Shown in pieces: positions 25,105 to 35,653 of a stretch of 64,000 nucleotides of DNA (positions within the stretch are counted from its first letter, which is position 1; each line of letters starts with the position of its first letter). Source of the stretch: Candidatus Aenigmatarchaeota archaeon (lineage in GTDB: Archaea > Aenigmatarchaeota > Aenigmatarchaeia > CG10238-14); contig JASEGC010000003.1 of assembly GCA_030018415.1 (NCBI GenBank), positions 1 through 64,000 of the forward strand. Direction: 5' to 3'. A program made the translations under genes and the position numbers. The notes beneath the pieces are model-generated. The model did no database searches. It saw only the letters and a list, made by a program, of their open reading frames with translations, and was not told the DNA's origin.

Positions 25105-26472
25105 ATGGCAAAAATGAATTTATCTATAGAACAAAATGATAGTGGCATTGTCGTTAATTTCAACAACGAAAAATTTTCATTGAAGTATCCAACTCATATA
25201 TGGAGTAATTTTCCTGATGAGATGAAAGATTTTTTCATGGATAATTATCTATTCCTTAAATCTGTTCATTTGCCTTTAATACTCAATGTGAATAAAATAA
25301 AGCTGAACACTGCACCACCTCTCTTAAAAAGCTTTTTCTTGACGATGCAATTCATGGATATCCCAAACATTAGTGATTTTGATGATCTACAGCCAGATGA
25401 TCTTTTTAAGAAATTCTTCAACACAAGTTTCAAGTTCAATAATGGAAGAGTAAAATATCCTAACTCAAATTTTGTTTCGAATGAAAACAGCTCAGTGTTA
25501 AGTTCAAGTTTCGGTAAAGACAGCTTACTCTCCCTTGCATTAACGAGAGAAATGAACCTTGATAATCATCCAGTTTGGATAGAGGAAAAAGGTGCTCCTC
25601 TCGAAAATCGCTACAAAAGGAAGTTGATAAAAAAATTCAAAGAGGAGTTTGATATAAATGTGGAAAAAATACACAATGAAACTATACTCCTCCACAGTTA
25701 TCACTATCTTAAGATTTCAGATGATAGGAATTACATTCTCTCGCATCTTCTTACTGAATATGCCCTCCTTCTCATACCATTTTTGTACAATTATGAAGCT
25801 GAGTACCTCTTTTTTGGAAATGAGCAAAGTTGTAATCAATCTTACATGAGTAAAAGTGGTTACAAATGTTATCCAGTTTTCGATCAGTCTTCCGAGTGGA
25901 TGCAAGAAATCAATAAACTACTCAACATTAGTTTGGGAAAAAAGATTCACGTTAGTAGTCTCGTAGAACCACTCCATGATATAGCTATAATAAAAATACT
26001 CCGCAACAGATATCCAAAGTTTGCAAAATATCAATATTCATGTTTTCCTGATGAGACCACTGTCAACAATTTTAAGAGATGGTGTTGTCATTGCTCAAAA
26101 TGTGCAAGACTCTTCATAATTTTTAAAGCATTGAATGTAAACACAAAAAAACTTGGCTTCAGGAATAATATGTTGTCAAAAAAGTACATGCAGTATTACT
26201 CTATCTTTGGTTCCAGTGAAAACTTAAGTCCTTATGATAGTTCAGGTGTTGGGAGAGATGAACAATTGCTTGCATTCTTATTAGCAGCTAAAAATAAGGT
26301 TAAAGGAGAGCTCATAGATGAGTTCAAAAAAAGGTTTATGAAAGAAGTCGAGAACAGAGAAGATGAATTGCGTAAGAAATTTTTTGGTATCCATAAGTCA
26401 TTTACGATTCCTAGAAAGATAAAAAATCAACTCTTATCGATCTATAAAGAGGAACTTTCTGATTTGAAATAA
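25105..26472 (+). CDS. PP-loop (adenine nucleotide alpha-hydrolase) family protein with Cys cluster
   Basis: A 455-aa protein. S-S-F-G-K-D-S (134-140) is a PP-loop ATP-pyrophosphatase motif, as in asparagine synthetase and MurL-type proteins. Y-L-F-F-G-N-E-Q-S fits the next nucleotide contact. W-C-C-H-C-S-K-C (326-333) is a Cys cluster of the kind that in related proteins holds a metal. A long N-terminal domain (1-125) is unassigned. It lies 59 nt after the ATP-grasp gene, likely in the same operon. MurL (epimerase of a UDP-MurNAc dipeptide glutamate) is the closest functional analogue I can think of. Adenylation of a carboxylate in a peptide-like product is the general expectation. Confidence 0.6.
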   Translation: MAKMNLSIEQNDSGIVVNFNNEKFSLKYPTHIWSNFPDEMKDFFMDNYLFLKSVHLPLILNVNKIKLNTAPPLLKSFFLTMQFMDIPNISDFDDLQPDDLFKKFFNTSFKFNNGRVKYPNSNFVSNENSSVLSSSFGKDSLLSLALTREMNLDNHPVWIEEKGAPLENRYKRKLIKKFKEEFDINVEKIHNETILLHSYHYLKISDDRNYILSHLLTEYALLLIPFLYNYEAEYLFFGNEQSCNQSYMSKSGYKCYPVFDQSSEWMQEINKLLNISLGKKIHVSSLVEPLHDIAIIKILRNRYPKFAKYQYSCFPDETTVNNFKRWCCHCSKCARLFIIFKALNVNTKKLGFRNNMLSKKYMQYYSIFGSSENLSPYDSSGVGRDEQLLAFLLAAKNKVKGELIDEFKKRFMKEVENREDELRKKFFGIHKSFTIPRKIKNQLLSIYKEELSDLK

Positions 26473-26488
26473 TGCTTAAAAATAGAAA

Positions 26489-27319
26489 TCAAAATTTTTC
26501 TCCAGTCAACTTTTCAAAAACATAAATGTACCTTCTTTTTGTTTCTTCTATCAAATCTTTTGGTAATTTTGGTGGCTCAGGTATTTTTTTTCTCAATTTA
26601 CGAGCATCATCCAAATCCTTCTTATATCCTTGTTGCACGAGCCAGTCTCTTACCACTTGCTTATCATAAGCTTCTTGTGTTTTTCCGGGAGAATAAGTTT
26701 CTTTCGACCATAGCCTAAACTCATCAGGACCTATGGAATCAACTAATATTATCTTATCACCATCTCTCCCAAACTCAAACTTAACATCTGCCAGAATAAA
26801 ACCAGCTCTATCAGCAACATCAGACATCTTTTCATACAATTCAAAACTTTTTTCTTTTATCATTTCAAATTCTTCTTCTGTTAACCAACCTTTTTCTAGA
26901 ATTTCGTCTTTTGAAATTGCTCTATCTTTCTCCTCAAACTTGGTTGTTGGATCGAAAACAAGCTCCGGCAGTTTTGCAGCTAATATTGGTTCATAAGATA
27001 TTTTAACTTCGCCATTCTTGACTCTCTCATAAAAACTTCCGTAAAGATAACCGCGGACAACACATTCAATCGGAATCACTTCACATTTTTTAACGATCAT
27101 CTGATCAGGTGGGATTATTTCTATCATATGATTCGGAAAATCTAAGGTTTTGAACCAGAAGGCTGACATCCTACAGAGAACCTCACCCTTTGAAGGAACC
27201 TCATCTTTCAGTATCACATCAAAACAGGATATTCTATCAGAAAATTTAAAGAGTAGTCTTCCACTACCAATGTTATAAATGTCTTTAACTTTACCTCTTC
27301 TTATCAATTTCTTTTTCAT
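26489..27319 (-). CDS. purC: phosphoribosylaminoimidazole-succinocarboxamide synthase
   Basis: A 276-aa SAICAR synthetase that condenses CAIR with aspartate using ATP. GKVKDIYNIGSGRLLFKFSD (residues 9-28) is the N-terminal ATP-binding hairpin. F-D-V-I-L-K-D-E-V-P and E-C-V-V-R-G-Y-L-Y-G-S (central) and D-V-K-F-E-F-G with D-S-I-G-P-D-E-F-R-L-W complete the family signature. C-terminal Q-x-Y-D-K-Q-x-V-R-D-W is present. It stands alone, tail to tail with the PP-loop gene. A TATA-like TTTTATAG lies about 27-34 nt before the start. Confidence 0.95.
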   Translation of the reverse strand: MKKKLIRRGKVKDIYNIGSGRLLFKFSDRISCFDVILKDEVPSKGEVLCRMSAFWFKTLDFPNHMIEIIPPDQMIVKKCEVIPIECVVRGYLYGSFYERVKNGEVKISYEPILAAKLPELVFDPTTKFEEKDRAISKDEILEKGWLTEEEFEMIKEKSFELYEKMSDVADRAGFILADVKFEFGRDGDKIILVDSIGPDEFRLWSKETYSPGKTQEAYDKQVVRDWLVQQGYKKDLDDARKLRKKIPEPPKLPKDLIEETKRRYIYVFEKLTGEKF

Positions 27320-27494
27320 ATGAAATTTGAAGTATTAGAACTATAAAAGTTTTATGAACGATAATATTTTTGGAATTATAATCATCTATAACGTTATTAA
27401 AATAACATTAGTTCCTTGTATGGATGTGCACTTTATATCATGGAAATAAAATTTCCAAAATACCCTTTAAATATGTGATGTTCTGAAATATCAA

Positions 27495-27549
27495 ATTGTA
27501 CATAGCTGGACAATCACAGTCTTCCTCTGTGTCCAGAAGACTATACAAT
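27495..27549. ncRNA. long bulged hairpin, candidate structured RNA or terminator
   Basis: In the 332-bp gap between arcC and purC, 19 base pairs form in order: ATTGTA/TACAAT, TAG/CTA, CTGGAC/GTCCAG, ACAG/CTGT, with loop TCTTCCT. The interruptions are CA and AATC on the 5' side and AAGA on the 3' side. The 6-bp CTGGAC helix between bulges on opposite strands recalls a relaxed bulge-helix-bulge. Strand is unknown. It could end the arcC transcript or be a small RNA. The rest of the gap is AT-rich with no gene. Confidence 0.4.
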
Positions 27550-27651
27550 GCCCTTTTTACATAATGGCAACAAATTTGGATCTGCACAGAAAGTTTTCCC
27601 AAAAATCAACGATTCAAAATCAATTCATCAATAGACTCAAAATCTTGATTC

Positions 27652-28587
27652 TTAACCTCTAGATATATGAGTTCCAGTTTTTCCTTCTATAGCATCGGGC
27701 AATTTATCTATAGACGTGATTATTACTTTCTTTCCACCGTTCTCCAAGAATTGAATCGCTGATTTAATCTTTGGTCCCATACTGCCAGGAGGAAAATGTC
27801 CCTCTTCCAGATACTTTTTAGCTTCTTCTAATGATATATGATTCAACCATTTCTGATTGGGTTTGTTGAAATTTAATGCAACTTTTTCAACGTAAGTTAA
27901 GTTTATCAGTTGGTCTGCTTTTATACATTTAGCTAAAACAAAAGAAGCTAGATCCTTATCTACAACACCGTCGATGTTTTCAATCTTTCCTTTTTTAGTT
28001 ATGTATACTGGTATGCCTCCACCGCCAACAGCTATCACGATAACTCCTTTGTCAACGAGGGCTTTAATCGTTTTTTTCTCAAGAATATCTAAGGGTGTAG
28101 GACTCGGTACAACTCTTCTGTACCCTCTCCCGCTATCCTTTATGAAACTGATTCCCCTTTTTCTGAAGATGTATGGGGTCTTGTAGAATGGTCCTATAGG
28201 TTTAGTAGGGTTTTTTAAAGAAGGGTCATCCTTATGACAGATTACATGAGTCAAAATCATCGCGACTTCTCTTTTAATTCCGTTTAGAATCAATTCATTC
28301 TTCAAAGTTTGTGCTATAATTAGACCAATTTCACCCTGAGATTGTGCAACAGCGACAGAAAGAGGGATATCATAAGTTTTATCCAAGGATGATTCAGCTC
28401 TAATTATTATTGCTCCAACTTGAGGACCGTTACCATGAGTGATCGCTATTTTATAGCCTTTCTTAATCAATACATCCATGTATTTTATCGCTTCATAAGC
28501 ATTCGCATACTGTTCAGAAATAGTTCCTTTCTGTCCTTCTTTGATCAAAGCATTACCACCAAAAGCGATTACGATTTTCTTGTTCAT
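27652..28587 (-). CDS. arcC: carbamate kinase (amino acid kinase family)
   Basis: 311 aa from ATG 28587 (an in-frame TTG or GTG start three codons earlier is less likely). I-A-F-G-G-N-A-L, H-G-N-G-P-Q-V-G, S-Q-G-E-I-G and G-G-G-G-I-P-V are the carbamate kinase signature blocks. The C-terminal F-P-P-G-S-M-G-P-K-I and G-T-x-I are also present. The enzyme interconverts carbamoyl phosphate + ADP and carbamate + ATP. In the purine cluster it could supply ATP or carbamoyl phosphate. No arginine deiminase or ornithine transcarbamylase is seen nearby, so its pathway is open. Confidence 0.9.
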   Translation of the reverse strand: MNKKIVIAFGGNALIKEGQKGTISEQYANAYEAIKYMDVLIKKGYKIAITHGNGPQVGAIIIRAESSLDKTYDIPLSVAVAQSQGEIGLIIAQTLKNELILNGIKREVAMILTHVICHKDDPSLKNPTKPIGPFYKTPYIFRKRGISFIKDSGRGYRRVVPSPTPLDILEKKTIKALVDKGVIVIAVGGGGIPVYITKKGKIENIDGVVDKDLASFVLAKCIKADQLINLTYVEKVALNFNKPNQKWLNHISLEEAKKYLEEGHFPPGSMGPKIKSAIQFLENGGKKVIITSIDKLPDAIEGKTGTHISRG

Positions 28588-28681
28588 AAAAAACACTTCC
28601 CAGAGAATAAAATATTGGCTAGCTAATACTAAATATTTTTTTCTTACAGATGGTGAATCTTACTCTAACTTAAAAACTTAT

Positions 28682-29998
<1,317 letters not shown>

Positions 29999-30020
29999 TT
30001 AATAATAGAATATATTTTAT

Positions 30021-30134
30021 TTAACTTTTCTGGAGTTTTGGATACAATCTTCTCTTTTTGCTTTTGGGGGCAGTACGCACAGAAATATCCGTAAGTTCTG
30101 CTACGGTCTCAATCGATTTCATTGTATCGACCAT
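30021..30134 (-). CDS. possible small ORF after purE
   Basis: A 37-aa ORF overlaps the purE stop (TAATG), which hints at coupled translation, and ends at TAA 30021. It begins [15 protein letters not shown]. In a different frame the following bases encode Y-F-C-A-Y-C-P-Q, a zinc-knuckle-like piece, ending just before purA. A one-base shift would join the two into a 47-residue protein with a CxxC motif. No family is recognised, and it may be non-coding. Confidence 0.25.
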   Translation of the reverse strand: MVDTMKSIETVAELTDISVRTAPKSKKRRLYPKLQKS

Positions 30135-30529
30135 TACAAGTCTGGATACTTCAACTTCAAGATTCTTATCGCGAGATAAGCTGCATTCTTTCCATTATCT
30201 ATCCCAACCGTCGCAACTGGCACCCCAGAAGGCATTTGCATCATCGATAGTAAAGCATCCAATCCCTCCAATTTTACGTTCACAGGAACTCCTATTGTAG
30301 GTTTATCTGTTATCGATGCTATAAATCCTGGCAAGGCTGCTGACAATCCTGCTATCGCGATGAAAACATCGGCATCAGATTTACTTACTATTTCTTTCAC
30401 TTTATCTGGTTCTCTATGAGCTGATGCAATTTCTATTTTGTACTGTATCTTTTTTTCTTCAAAGACTTTTCCAGCTTCTTCTGCTATTTTCAAATCAGAT
30501 TTGCTTCCACAGATTATCAACACTTTCAT
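30134..30529 (-). CDS. purE: N5-CAIR mutase / AIR carboxylase PurE
   Basis: 131 aa from ATG 30529, one base after the preceding PRTase stop. I-I-C-G-S-K-S-D-L near the start and S-A-H-R-E-P (with active-site His) are the PurE signatures. [11 protein letters not shown] and [11 protein letters not shown] complete it. No purK is seen in the window, which would be expected if the enzyme is the class II type that uses CO2 directly. That is an inference, as purK could lie elsewhere. Confidence 0.9.
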   Translation of the reverse strand: MKVLIICGSKSDLKIAEEAGKVFEEKKIQYKIEIASAHREPDKVKEIVSKSDADVFIAIAGLSAALPGFIASITDKPTIGVPVNVKLEGLDALLSMMQMPSGVPVATVGIDNGKNAAYLAIRILKLKYPDL

Positions 30530-30530
30530 C

Positions 30531-31133
30531 TCATACAACTCCAAAAATTTTTGAGATGACAGGTTTATTATTTATTATCTCCAACCTGGCTAATACTTTA
30601 GCATCGTAACCAGTTTCTTTCTTAATATTCTCTACTCCATTTTCCCTCTCAAAAACACTTCCAACACCGGCTATATCAAAACCGTGTTTTTTCAAAGCAT
30701 TTATAATACTGATTTGTGTTCCGCCAGAAGATATGATATCATCCACTATCAGCGGAACATCCCCTTTCTTCAACCCAATGCAATACATGAGATTTTCACC
30801 TTCTTTGTAGGCTTTTGTTTGTTTGATAATTATCTGGTTTGGTGTCCTGTAATTCCTTTTTCTCACTAACGCTAAGTCTAGACCAGTAGTCTCTATCAAG
30901 GGTGTGAGAAGAAACCCCTTCGCTTCTGGTAGCAATATCGTTGTTGCTCTTTTTATCTCATCTTTAAGCATTAAAGTCATTCCTTTTATAACAGCCTTCA
31001 TGAACTTTGGTTTAATCCTTCCGTCAAATGGCAGTATCACATAAGGATAAGTGCCTTTCCCATCTTCAGTGAGAAATGTAGTCATCTCACATTTTTCAAT
31101 CTCTTCTTTTATTATTTTTTGCCAGTCTAACAT
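30531..31133 (-). CDS. purine phosphoribosyltransferase (archaeal Hpt/Apt-like)
   Basis: A 200-aa type I PRTase. [12 protein letters not shown] is the PRPP-binding loop. V-R-K-R-N-Y and [15 protein letters not shown] (flexible loop) follow the pattern of archaeal hypoxanthine/guanine PRTases and adenine PRTases. It would salvage purine bases to nucleotides with PRPP. Its stop is one base from purE, so the two are co-expressed. The acceptor base cannot be told from sequence alone. Confidence 0.8.
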   Translation of the reverse strand: MLDWQKIIKEEIEKCEMTTFLTEDGKGTYPYVILPFDGRIKPKFMKAVIKGMTLMLKDEIKRATTILLPEAKGFLLTPLIETTGLDLALVRKRNYRTPNQIIIKQTKAYKEGENLMYCIGLKKGDVPLIVDDIISSGGTQISIINALKKHGFDIAGVGSVFERENGVENIKKETGYDAKVLARLEIINNKPVISKIFGVV

Positions 31134-31182
31134 TCTGATCAGATATGAATTTTATCCGTTGGTTAAAATTTAATGTTTACTG

Positions 31183-32031
31183 TTAACCAGCCAAACCGAT
31201 GAGTATTGCTCCTGTGACCACGATTATGCTGCTAACAATGATTCGAATAACCCGTTTCTTTTCTTTGAATTCTTTGAAATAGAATAAACCCCAAAGAGCA
31301 CCCATCAACGCAGCTGTTTGTGTCATTGGACCACCTCTGGATAGTCCCAACAATAGAGTGGCATAAATTCCAAACAGGTTTGCTATTGCCCACAAAAATC
31401 CAGTTAACAATCCCTTTGTAATTTGTAAATCTTTTGGAATGTCTATCCTTAGAATGAAAATAAATGTGCTAGTAATCATTATTCCAGTCGACATTTGGAA
31501 GAAAAATTTTTCACCACTCATCTCAGTCAACTTCAACGGAACAAACCCTGATCCGAAGAATAAAGCAGCAATGAGAGCAAGAATGATCCCTTTTTTTGTC
31601 GATTTTTCTTTTTCTTTCTTCGTTCTTCCCACGAGAACACAACCGATGAAAATTAACAGTACTCCTAATAATCCGAGGACAAGACTCGGTAAACTGGTCA
31701 ATTCTTTGAATAGAACAACTCCCCACGTGAACATGACCAAAGTATTTGAAATCCATATAGGAAATGCCCTTGATATTCCAATCTCCCTGATTGCAGACAA
31801 TGCTGAAAAATTACCTATCGTCCATATTACTCCAGCTACTAAGCCAGGAATAGATAAACTCAACGGGAATTTAAAGAGGATAGACATCAAAGACGTTAAT
31901 AAAAAAATACCTAGACACATCAAGAATTGTGAATAATAAATGTTAGCTTTCATCTTTTTGAATGGAACTAAGTGCGTTCCCCACACGATTGCTGCAATGA
32001 CGGCATAAATAAAACCAATCAACTCTGACAT
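31183..32031 (-). CDS. DMT-superfamily transporter (GRP/RhaT-like), ten transmembrane segments
   Basis: A 282-aa membrane protein with two five-helix halves separated by a charged loop (T-K-K-E-K-E-K-S-T-K-K, about 134-144). Each half begins with a G-F-I-Y-A-V-I-A-A-I-V-W-G-T or I-L-A-L-I-A-A-L-F-F-G-S-G motif, the hallmark of DMT carriers of the glucose/ribose porter type. Substrate unknown. Its place between the PRTase and purQ could mean a nucleoside or sugar, but this is guesswork. Confidence 0.75.
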   Translation of the reverse strand: MSELIGFIYAVIAAIVWGTHLVPFKKMKANIYYSQFLMCLGIFLLTSLMSILFKFPLSLSIPGLVAGVIWTIGNFSALSAIREIGISRAFPIWISNTLVMFTWGVVLFKELTSLPSLVLGLLGVLLIFIGCVLVGRTKKEKEKSTKKGIILALIAALFFGSGFVPLKLTEMSGEKFFFQMSTGIMITSTFIFILRIDIPKDLQITKGLLTGFLWAIANLFGIYATLLLGLSRGGPMTQTAALMGALWGLFYFKEFKEKKRVIRIIVSSIIVVTGAILIGLAG

Positions 32032-32063
32032 GATAAGGTTTTATTCTCCTTAGTTTAAATCTC

Positions 32064-32219
32064 TTAGAATGATTCTGGCTTTCTTTTTTTATTACTCGTT
32101 TCATAAATTCTGTAGCCTATGAAAATCAAAATTAGTATGATGACAATCGCCAATATTATTTGTAAACCAGTCAATTCGCTGAATAACTCCTTCGGTATGA
32201 AAGTTGTGTAATCTGCCAT
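32064..32219 (-). CDS. small single-pass membrane protein
   Basis: A 51-aa ORF. A short N-terminus (MADYTTFIPKELFSELTG) is followed by one hydrophobic helix (about 19-37) and a basic tail ending in K-K-R-K-P-E-S-F. It ends 32 nt before the transporter start on the same strand and may be its accessory subunit. The helix and basic tail give N-out, C-in topology. Not recognised. Confidence 0.6.
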   Translation of the reverse strand: MADYTTFIPKELFSELTGLQIILAIVIILILIFIGYRIYETSNKKRKPESF

Positions 32220-32304
32220 GGTTTAAAATTCTGTTTAAAAAGATTTAAATGTGTTTAAATACCAAATTTAGAAAATATGAGCAACAAAAATAGGAGATGA
32301 ATGG

Positions 32305-32487
32305 ATGGGAGAATCGAAAGATAGATGTCCGTACTGTGGTTGTTTCACAACAGACATGGATTTACATTTGATTCTCTCTTGCAAAGAAATTCCTGAATTT
32401 TACAAAGAGGAAGGGTATCGACAAAAGCCAGTTTTAAAGAGAAACTTTAAAGAGCAGTCTACTATTTATAAACAAAAATCTATCTGA
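32305..32487 (+). CDS. small C2HC zinc-finger-like protein
   Basis: A 60-aa ORF. C-P-Y-C-G at residues 8-12 and H-L-I-L-S-C at about 21-26 make a C-x2-C-x(n)-H-x4-C finger. The rest is basic and polar. A possible ribosome-binding stretch (GGAGATGAATGG) precedes the start. It is on the opposite strand from its purine neighbours and could be a nucleic-acid-binding protein. Not recognised beyond the zinc motif. Confidence 0.5.
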   Translation: MGESKDRCPYCGCFTTDMDLHLILSCKEIPEFYKEEGYRQKPVLKRNFKEQSTIYKQKSI

Positions 32488-32499
32488 TTCTGATTATTT

Positions 32500-33288
32500 T
32501 TATAATTTCTTTTTCGCAAACTCCACCGCATTCTTAAAAATAGCAAACCCATCCCCAACATCAGACGATCCAGGCAATCTCGTCCAATAAGGATGCGTCC
32601 ACTTGTGAATAAACTTCTCAGGATGCGGCATCAACCCAAAAACATTCCCTTCAGGATTACAAATACCAGCTATGTTATCCATAGAACCGTTAGGAGTCCA
32701 AGGAAAACCAGCATAATTGCCGTCAGGATCAACGTACTTGAAAACAACCTGATCATTCTTCTCAAGCCTTCTGATAACATCCCTGTCAGCGACAAACTTT
32801 CCCTCAGCATGGTTCACAGGAATATGAATGATGTCTTTAATTCCTTTAGTGAAGACACATTTTCCTTTATTCTCATGCTTTAAATAAATCCATCTATCCT
32901 GGAAATATCCACAATCGTTAAAAGCAAGAGTAGCTTCTTGTTTCTTCATTATCCCTTCTAATGCAGGCAATAACCCAGTCTTAACAAGGACTTGAAAACC
33001 ATTGCATATGCCAATGACTAATTTTCCTTCTTCTACAAACTTCTTAATATCTTTACTCAACTTGTACTTGAGTAAGATTGCAAATATTTTTCCTGCTGCT
33101 ATGTCATCGCCATAAGTAAAACCCCCAGGAATACAAAGGACTTGATAATCTTCAAGCGATTTTTCTTTTCTTATCAACTCGTTCACGTGGGCTAAATCCA
33201 CTGTTGAACCAGCTTTTTTGAAAGATATCACTGTTTCTTCATCGCAGTTAGTTCCATCAACCCTTAGCACTATCGTTCTAACTTCCAT
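32500..33288 (-). CDS. purQ: phosphoribosylformylglycinamidine synthase, glutaminase subunit
   Basis: 262 aa from ATG 33288, preceded by GGTGAG; five residues of an earlier in-frame start would overlap purL. PurQ releases ammonia from glutamine for PurL. The class I amidotransferase nucleophile is in G-I-C-N-G-F-Q, the catalytic His/Glu in M-P-H-P-E-K-F. I-P-G-G-F-T-Y-G-D-D is the oxyanion-side motif. The length is that of archaeal/Gram-positive PurQ. purS, purL and purQ lie in order and almost touch, as the three subunits form one complex. Confidence 0.95.
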   Translation of the reverse strand: MEVRTIVLRVDGTNCDEETVISFKKAGSTVDLAHVNELIRKEKSLEDYQVLCIPGGFTYGDDIAAGKIFAILLKYKLSKDIKKFVEEGKLVIGICNGFQVLVKTGLLPALEGIMKKQEATLAFNDCGYFQDRWIYLKHENKGKCVFTKGIKDIIHIPVNHAEGKFVADRDVIRRLEKNDQVVFKYVDPDGNYAGFPWTPNGSMDNIAGICNPEGNVFGLMPHPEKFIHKWTHPYWTRLPGSSDVGDGFAIFKNAVEFAKKKL

Positions 33289-33292
33289 CGGC

Positions 33293-35653
33293 TCACCAAT
33301 CAAACGTACTCTTCCAAACTTTTTTCAATTCCAGGACATTTTCTTCGACAATCTTTCCATTTAACCCAACAACAACAAGTTTCTTATCACCAGTTACTTC
33401 TCCAATCTTTGCAAAGACATTGCCTTTCATGATTTTCTCGAATTCTTTCTCCTTTCCTCTTTTGATTTCAACTAAGAATCTAGAGTTTGATTCAGAGAAA
33501 AGAATCTTATCGTTTCTTTCCAAGCCAGAAGTAGGAACCTTCTCTAAATATATCCTCATCCCCAACTCACCAGCAAAAGCCATCTCAGTTGCTGCCACAC
33601 CAATCCCACCTTCAGAACAATCATGACAAGCTCTCACAAGATCTTTATCCATCGCTTTAATCAGAGCATCAAAAGATTTCTTCGCTTTCTTCAAATCAAC
33701 AGTAGGAACTCTGTTGCCCTTGAAACCATGGATGAAATAATAGTGTGAACCACCGAGCTCATCCTTTGTCTCGCCGATGATGTATATTGGATTTCCAACT
33801 TCCTTCACATCCATCGTCACTGCCTTCCTGACATCAGGGATTATCCCTATAGCAGAGATGAGCAGAGTAGGGGGAATCGAAACTTTTTCTCCTTTGCCTG
33901 TATCATATTCGTTGTATAAACTATCCTTTCCAGAGATGAAAGGAGTCTTGAATGCTATCGCCCCATCATAACATGCTTTGCATGCTTCTACCAATTGGCC
34001 TAAATTGTCTTCTCTCTCCGGATTTCCCCAGCTGAAATTGTCTAGGATAGCGATTCTTCTCCCTCCACAGCAAACGTTGTTTCTTATCGCTTCATCTATT
34101 GCTGACAAAACCATATTGTAAGGGTCGATAGAATACTTTGGATTGATTCCATTCGAAACAACTATGCCTTTCCAACTGTCTGCAACAGGTTTTAAAACAC
34201 AAGCGTCACCAGGACCATCACATTTTATCCCCTGTAAAGGTTTTATCACAGTCTTTGCCTGAACTTCATGATCATACTGTCTGATAACCCATTCCTTGCT
34301 CGCGACATTAGGAGATTTCAAGATTGCTTTCAAATCTTCTGTTAAATCATCTTTATCAGGAAAATCAGGTTCAGGATACTTTGGTCTTCTCCATTTCGCT
34401 TTTCTCACAACTCTTGGAATACCTTCATGAACAAAATCCATGTCCAAGTCAGCGACAACCCTGCCTTTATATCTTAAAACAAGCTTTTTATCTCCTGTGA
34501 ATCGACCAATAACAGTTGCTTCACAATTCTCGTTCTCAAAAATCTTCAGAATCTCTTCAACATTCTTCTGCGGAACTGCTAAGAGCATTCTTTCTTGTGC
34601 TTCAGAAATCCATATCTCCCATGGTTCAAGACCAGCATACTTCAGAGGAACTTTTTCTAAATTGACTTCAATACCAATATCCTTTCCCATCTCACCTGCT
34701 GCTGATGATAGTCCTCCACCTCCACAATCTGTTACTGCTGAGTACAAAGGTTTTTCATGTGCATCTCTTGCTCTCAGCAGTCCATCCAATACCTTTTTCT
34801 CTACTATAGGATTACCGATTTGAACAGCTCCAGAGGATGTTTTCTCTGATTCGGCAGTCAACTCCAGAGAGGCAAAAGTAACGCCATGTATCCCATCCCT
34901 ACCAGTTCTTCCTCCGACAAGAAGTATAGCATCTCCAGGTCTTGGGTTTTTGATGTACTTGTTCTTTGGTATTATCCCAACACAACCGGCATAGACCAAA
35001 GGATTCCCAACATAACCTTCATCAAAGCCAATACCACCGTTAGCAGTGGGAATGCCCATCTTGTTGCCATAATCTCTTATTCCAGCAACAGAACCTTTCA
35101 TCAATCTCTTAGGATGCATCGCACCTCTTGGCAGTTTTTCAAAGGGATAATCTAGTGGACCGAAGAACAAAACATCAGTAGAAAGAATAGGCTTTGCTCC
35201 GACTCCCATAACATCCCTGAACACACCGCCTGAACCAGTGCCAGCACCTCCATAAGGGTCGAGAGCAGTGGGATGATTATGCGTCTCAACTTTCATCGCA
35301 ATATCAAAATTATCATCGAATTCAACTATCCCAGCGTTATCCTTGAAAACAACCTTACACCAAGGCATATTCAATTCTTCAGTCGCTTTCATGATGAACG
35401 TCTTCAACAAACCGTTAATCTCACCATCAGGAGTGTTTATTATCCCTTTGAAAGTTTTATGTACACAATGTTCAGACCATGTTTGAGCGATAGTCTCTAA
35501 CTCTACATCAGTAGGATTTCTCCCTTTCTTTGCAAAATAACCCTGAATCTTTTTCATCTCCTCTAAATTCAATGCGAGTAAATAATCTCTACTTATCTTC
35601 AGTAGTTCTTTTTCACTCTTTCCAAGAATCTTTATTTCATTGACAGTTACCAT
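33293..35653 (-). CDS. purL: phosphoribosylformylglycinamidine synthase, large subunit
   Basis: A 786-aa small-type PurL (FGAM synthetase), converting FGAR to FGAM with ATP and ammonia from PurQ. W-S-E-H-C-V-H-K-T-F near the N-terminus, V-E-T-H-N-H-P-T-A-L-D-P-Y-G-G-A-G-T-G-S-G-G-x-x-R-D, and two tandem AIR-synthetase-like halves are all present. The length is slightly above the usual 720-740. Its ATG follows the purS stop immediately. PurM, which acts next, is not in the window. Confidence 0.95.
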   Translation of the reverse strand: MVTVNEIKILGKSEKELLKISRDYLLALNLEEMKKIQGYFAKKGRNPTDVELETIAQTWSEHCVHKTFKGIINTPDGEINGLLKTFIMKATEELNMPWCKVVFKDNAGIVEFDDNFDIAMKVETHNHPTALDPYGGAGTGSGGVFRDVMGVGAKPILSTDVLFFGPLDYPFEKLPRGAMHPKRLMKGSVAGIRDYGNKMGIPTANGGIGFDEGYVGNPLVYAGCVGIIPKNKYIKNPRPGDAILLVGGRTGRDGIHGVTFASLELTAESEKTSSGAVQIGNPIVEKKVLDGLLRARDAHEKPLYSAVTDCGGGGLSSAAGEMGKDIGIEVNLEKVPLKYAGLEPWEIWISEAQERMLLAVPQKNVEEILKIFENENCEATVIGRFTGDKKLVLRYKGRVVADLDMDFVHEGIPRVVRKAKWRRPKYPEPDFPDKDDLTEDLKAILKSPNVASKEWVIRQYDHEVQAKTVIKPLQGIKCDGPGDACVLKPVADSWKGIVVSNGINPKYSIDPYNMVLSAIDEAIRNNVCCGGRRIAILDNFSWGNPEREDNLGQLVEACKACYDGAIAFKTPFISGKDSLYNEYDTGKGEKVSIPPTLLISAIGIIPDVRKAVTMDVKEVGNPIYIIGETKDELGGSHYYFIHGFKGNRVPTVDLKKAKKSFDALIKAMDKDLVRACHDCSEGGIGVAATEMAFAGELGMRIYLEKVPTSGLERNDKILFSESNSRFLVEIKRGKEKEFEKIMKGNVFAKIGEVTGDKKLVVVGLNGKIVEENVLELKKVWKSTFDW

